5,815 bases of DNA from Erythrobacter sp. (GTDB taxonomy: Bacteria > Pseudomonadota > Alphaproteobacteria > Sphingomonadales > Sphingomonadaceae), in NCBI GenBank assembly GCA_003483125.1, contig DMWU01000185.1:1-5815 (forward strand), in the 5' to 3' direction. The notes under the pieces were generated by a model. It had not been told where the DNA came from. It was given only the letters and a program-made list of their open reading frames with translations, and did not search any database. Position 1 is the first letter of the stretch. Each line of letters opens with the position of its first letter. Below, piece by piece: positions 5,705 to 5,815 of the stretch. A program made the translations under genes and the position numbers.

Positions 5705-5780
5705 TTACCAGGCTGGCTTCCATCGCCGCCAACTGTTCCGCGTTGGCGGGTTTTTGCCGTGTTGCCTTCTCCTCATCCAT
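5688..5780 (-). CDS. Small 30-residue frame or 3' end of an edge gene (uncertain)
   Basis: From ATG 5780 this frame encodes MDEEKATRQKPANAEQLAAM and ends 10 residues later in LVKNQQD. It is a short, charged, Ala/Glu/Gln-rich peptide I do not recognise. A purine-rich GGAAGG lies just upstream, but the same frame stays open to the right edge, so it may instead be the tail of a longer gene. Another frame from the edge ends at TGA 5773-5775 and would give an ATGGATGA overlap, as seen between coupled genes. Just before the stop is a run of six A (5701-5706). In the frame reached by skipping one A, a hydrophobic segment follows (5639-5683), so this may be a frameshifted one-span membrane protein. 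Confidence 0.35.
   Translation of the reverse strand: MDEEKATRQKPANAEQLAAMEASLVKNQQD
5726..5755 (+). terminator. Rho-independent terminator-like hairpin on the plus strand
   Basis: CCGCCAAC (5726-5733) pairs perfectly with GTTGGCGG (5742-5749) around an 8-nt loop, followed by G and five T (5751-5755). That is an 8-bp GC-rich stem plus U tract, the classic intrinsic terminator shape for plus-strand transcription. On the minus strand no T run follows. No plus-strand gene is visible upstream of it in this part of the window; it sits inside a doubtful minus-strand reading frame, so it may be a coding coincidence or the end of an unannotated antisense RNA. Confidence 0.4.
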
Positions 5781-5815
5781 TGGCCTTCCGTGGCTCCCTT
5801 CCCCCGCCTGCGCCG

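Noticed and set aside
1..5815. Mobile element, CRISPR array, prophage or biosynthetic cluster
   Set aside because: No transposase, integrase, spaced direct-repeat array, att-like duplication or clustered accessory enzymes were seen. The recognisable genes are all ordinary chromosomal genes.

Overview
The window looks like a chromosomal housekeeping segment from an alphaproteobacterium, most likely a sphingomonad of the Erythrobacter type. The evidence is the divergent lysC/ubiG pair, a GapR (DUF2312/UPF0335) gene, the character of the proteins and a moderately high GC content. The genus is an inference from protein resemblance. There are no rRNA or tRNA genes, CRISPR arrays, insertion sequences or phage genes.

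Layout from left to right. The N-terminal third of aspartate kinase (lysC, minus strand) runs off the left edge. A 67-bp divergent promoter region separates it from ubiG (plus strand, ubiquinone O-methyltransferase). The end of ubiG overlaps by 17 bp the end of a convergent, secreted glycerophosphodiester phosphodiesterase (glpQ-like, minus strand). At the start of that gene, a possible 56-residue membrane or secreted peptide begins on the plus strand, with the two start codons sharing one CATG. A tight minus-strand cluster follows, transcribed yebC, ruvC, then an ArsC/Spx-fold (YffB-type) gene, with gaps of 10-11 nt. After an 81-bp spacer with inverted and direct repeats comes a second minus-strand series, transcribed gapR, ybjQ-like, then an alpha/beta hydrolase. 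At the right edge is a small minus-strand reading frame, perhaps the end or a broken form of a one-span membrane protein. A strong plus-strand terminator-like hairpin lies inside it.

The genes cover unrelated core jobs: amino-acid synthesis (lysC), quinone synthesis (ubiG), glycerophosphodiester scavenging (glpQ-like), a translation or regulatory factor (yebC), Holliday-junction resolution (ruvC) and nucleoid structure (gapR). I see no sign of a new defence, mobile or biosynthetic system. The points most worth checking are the small reading frames and the palindromic sites between genes.
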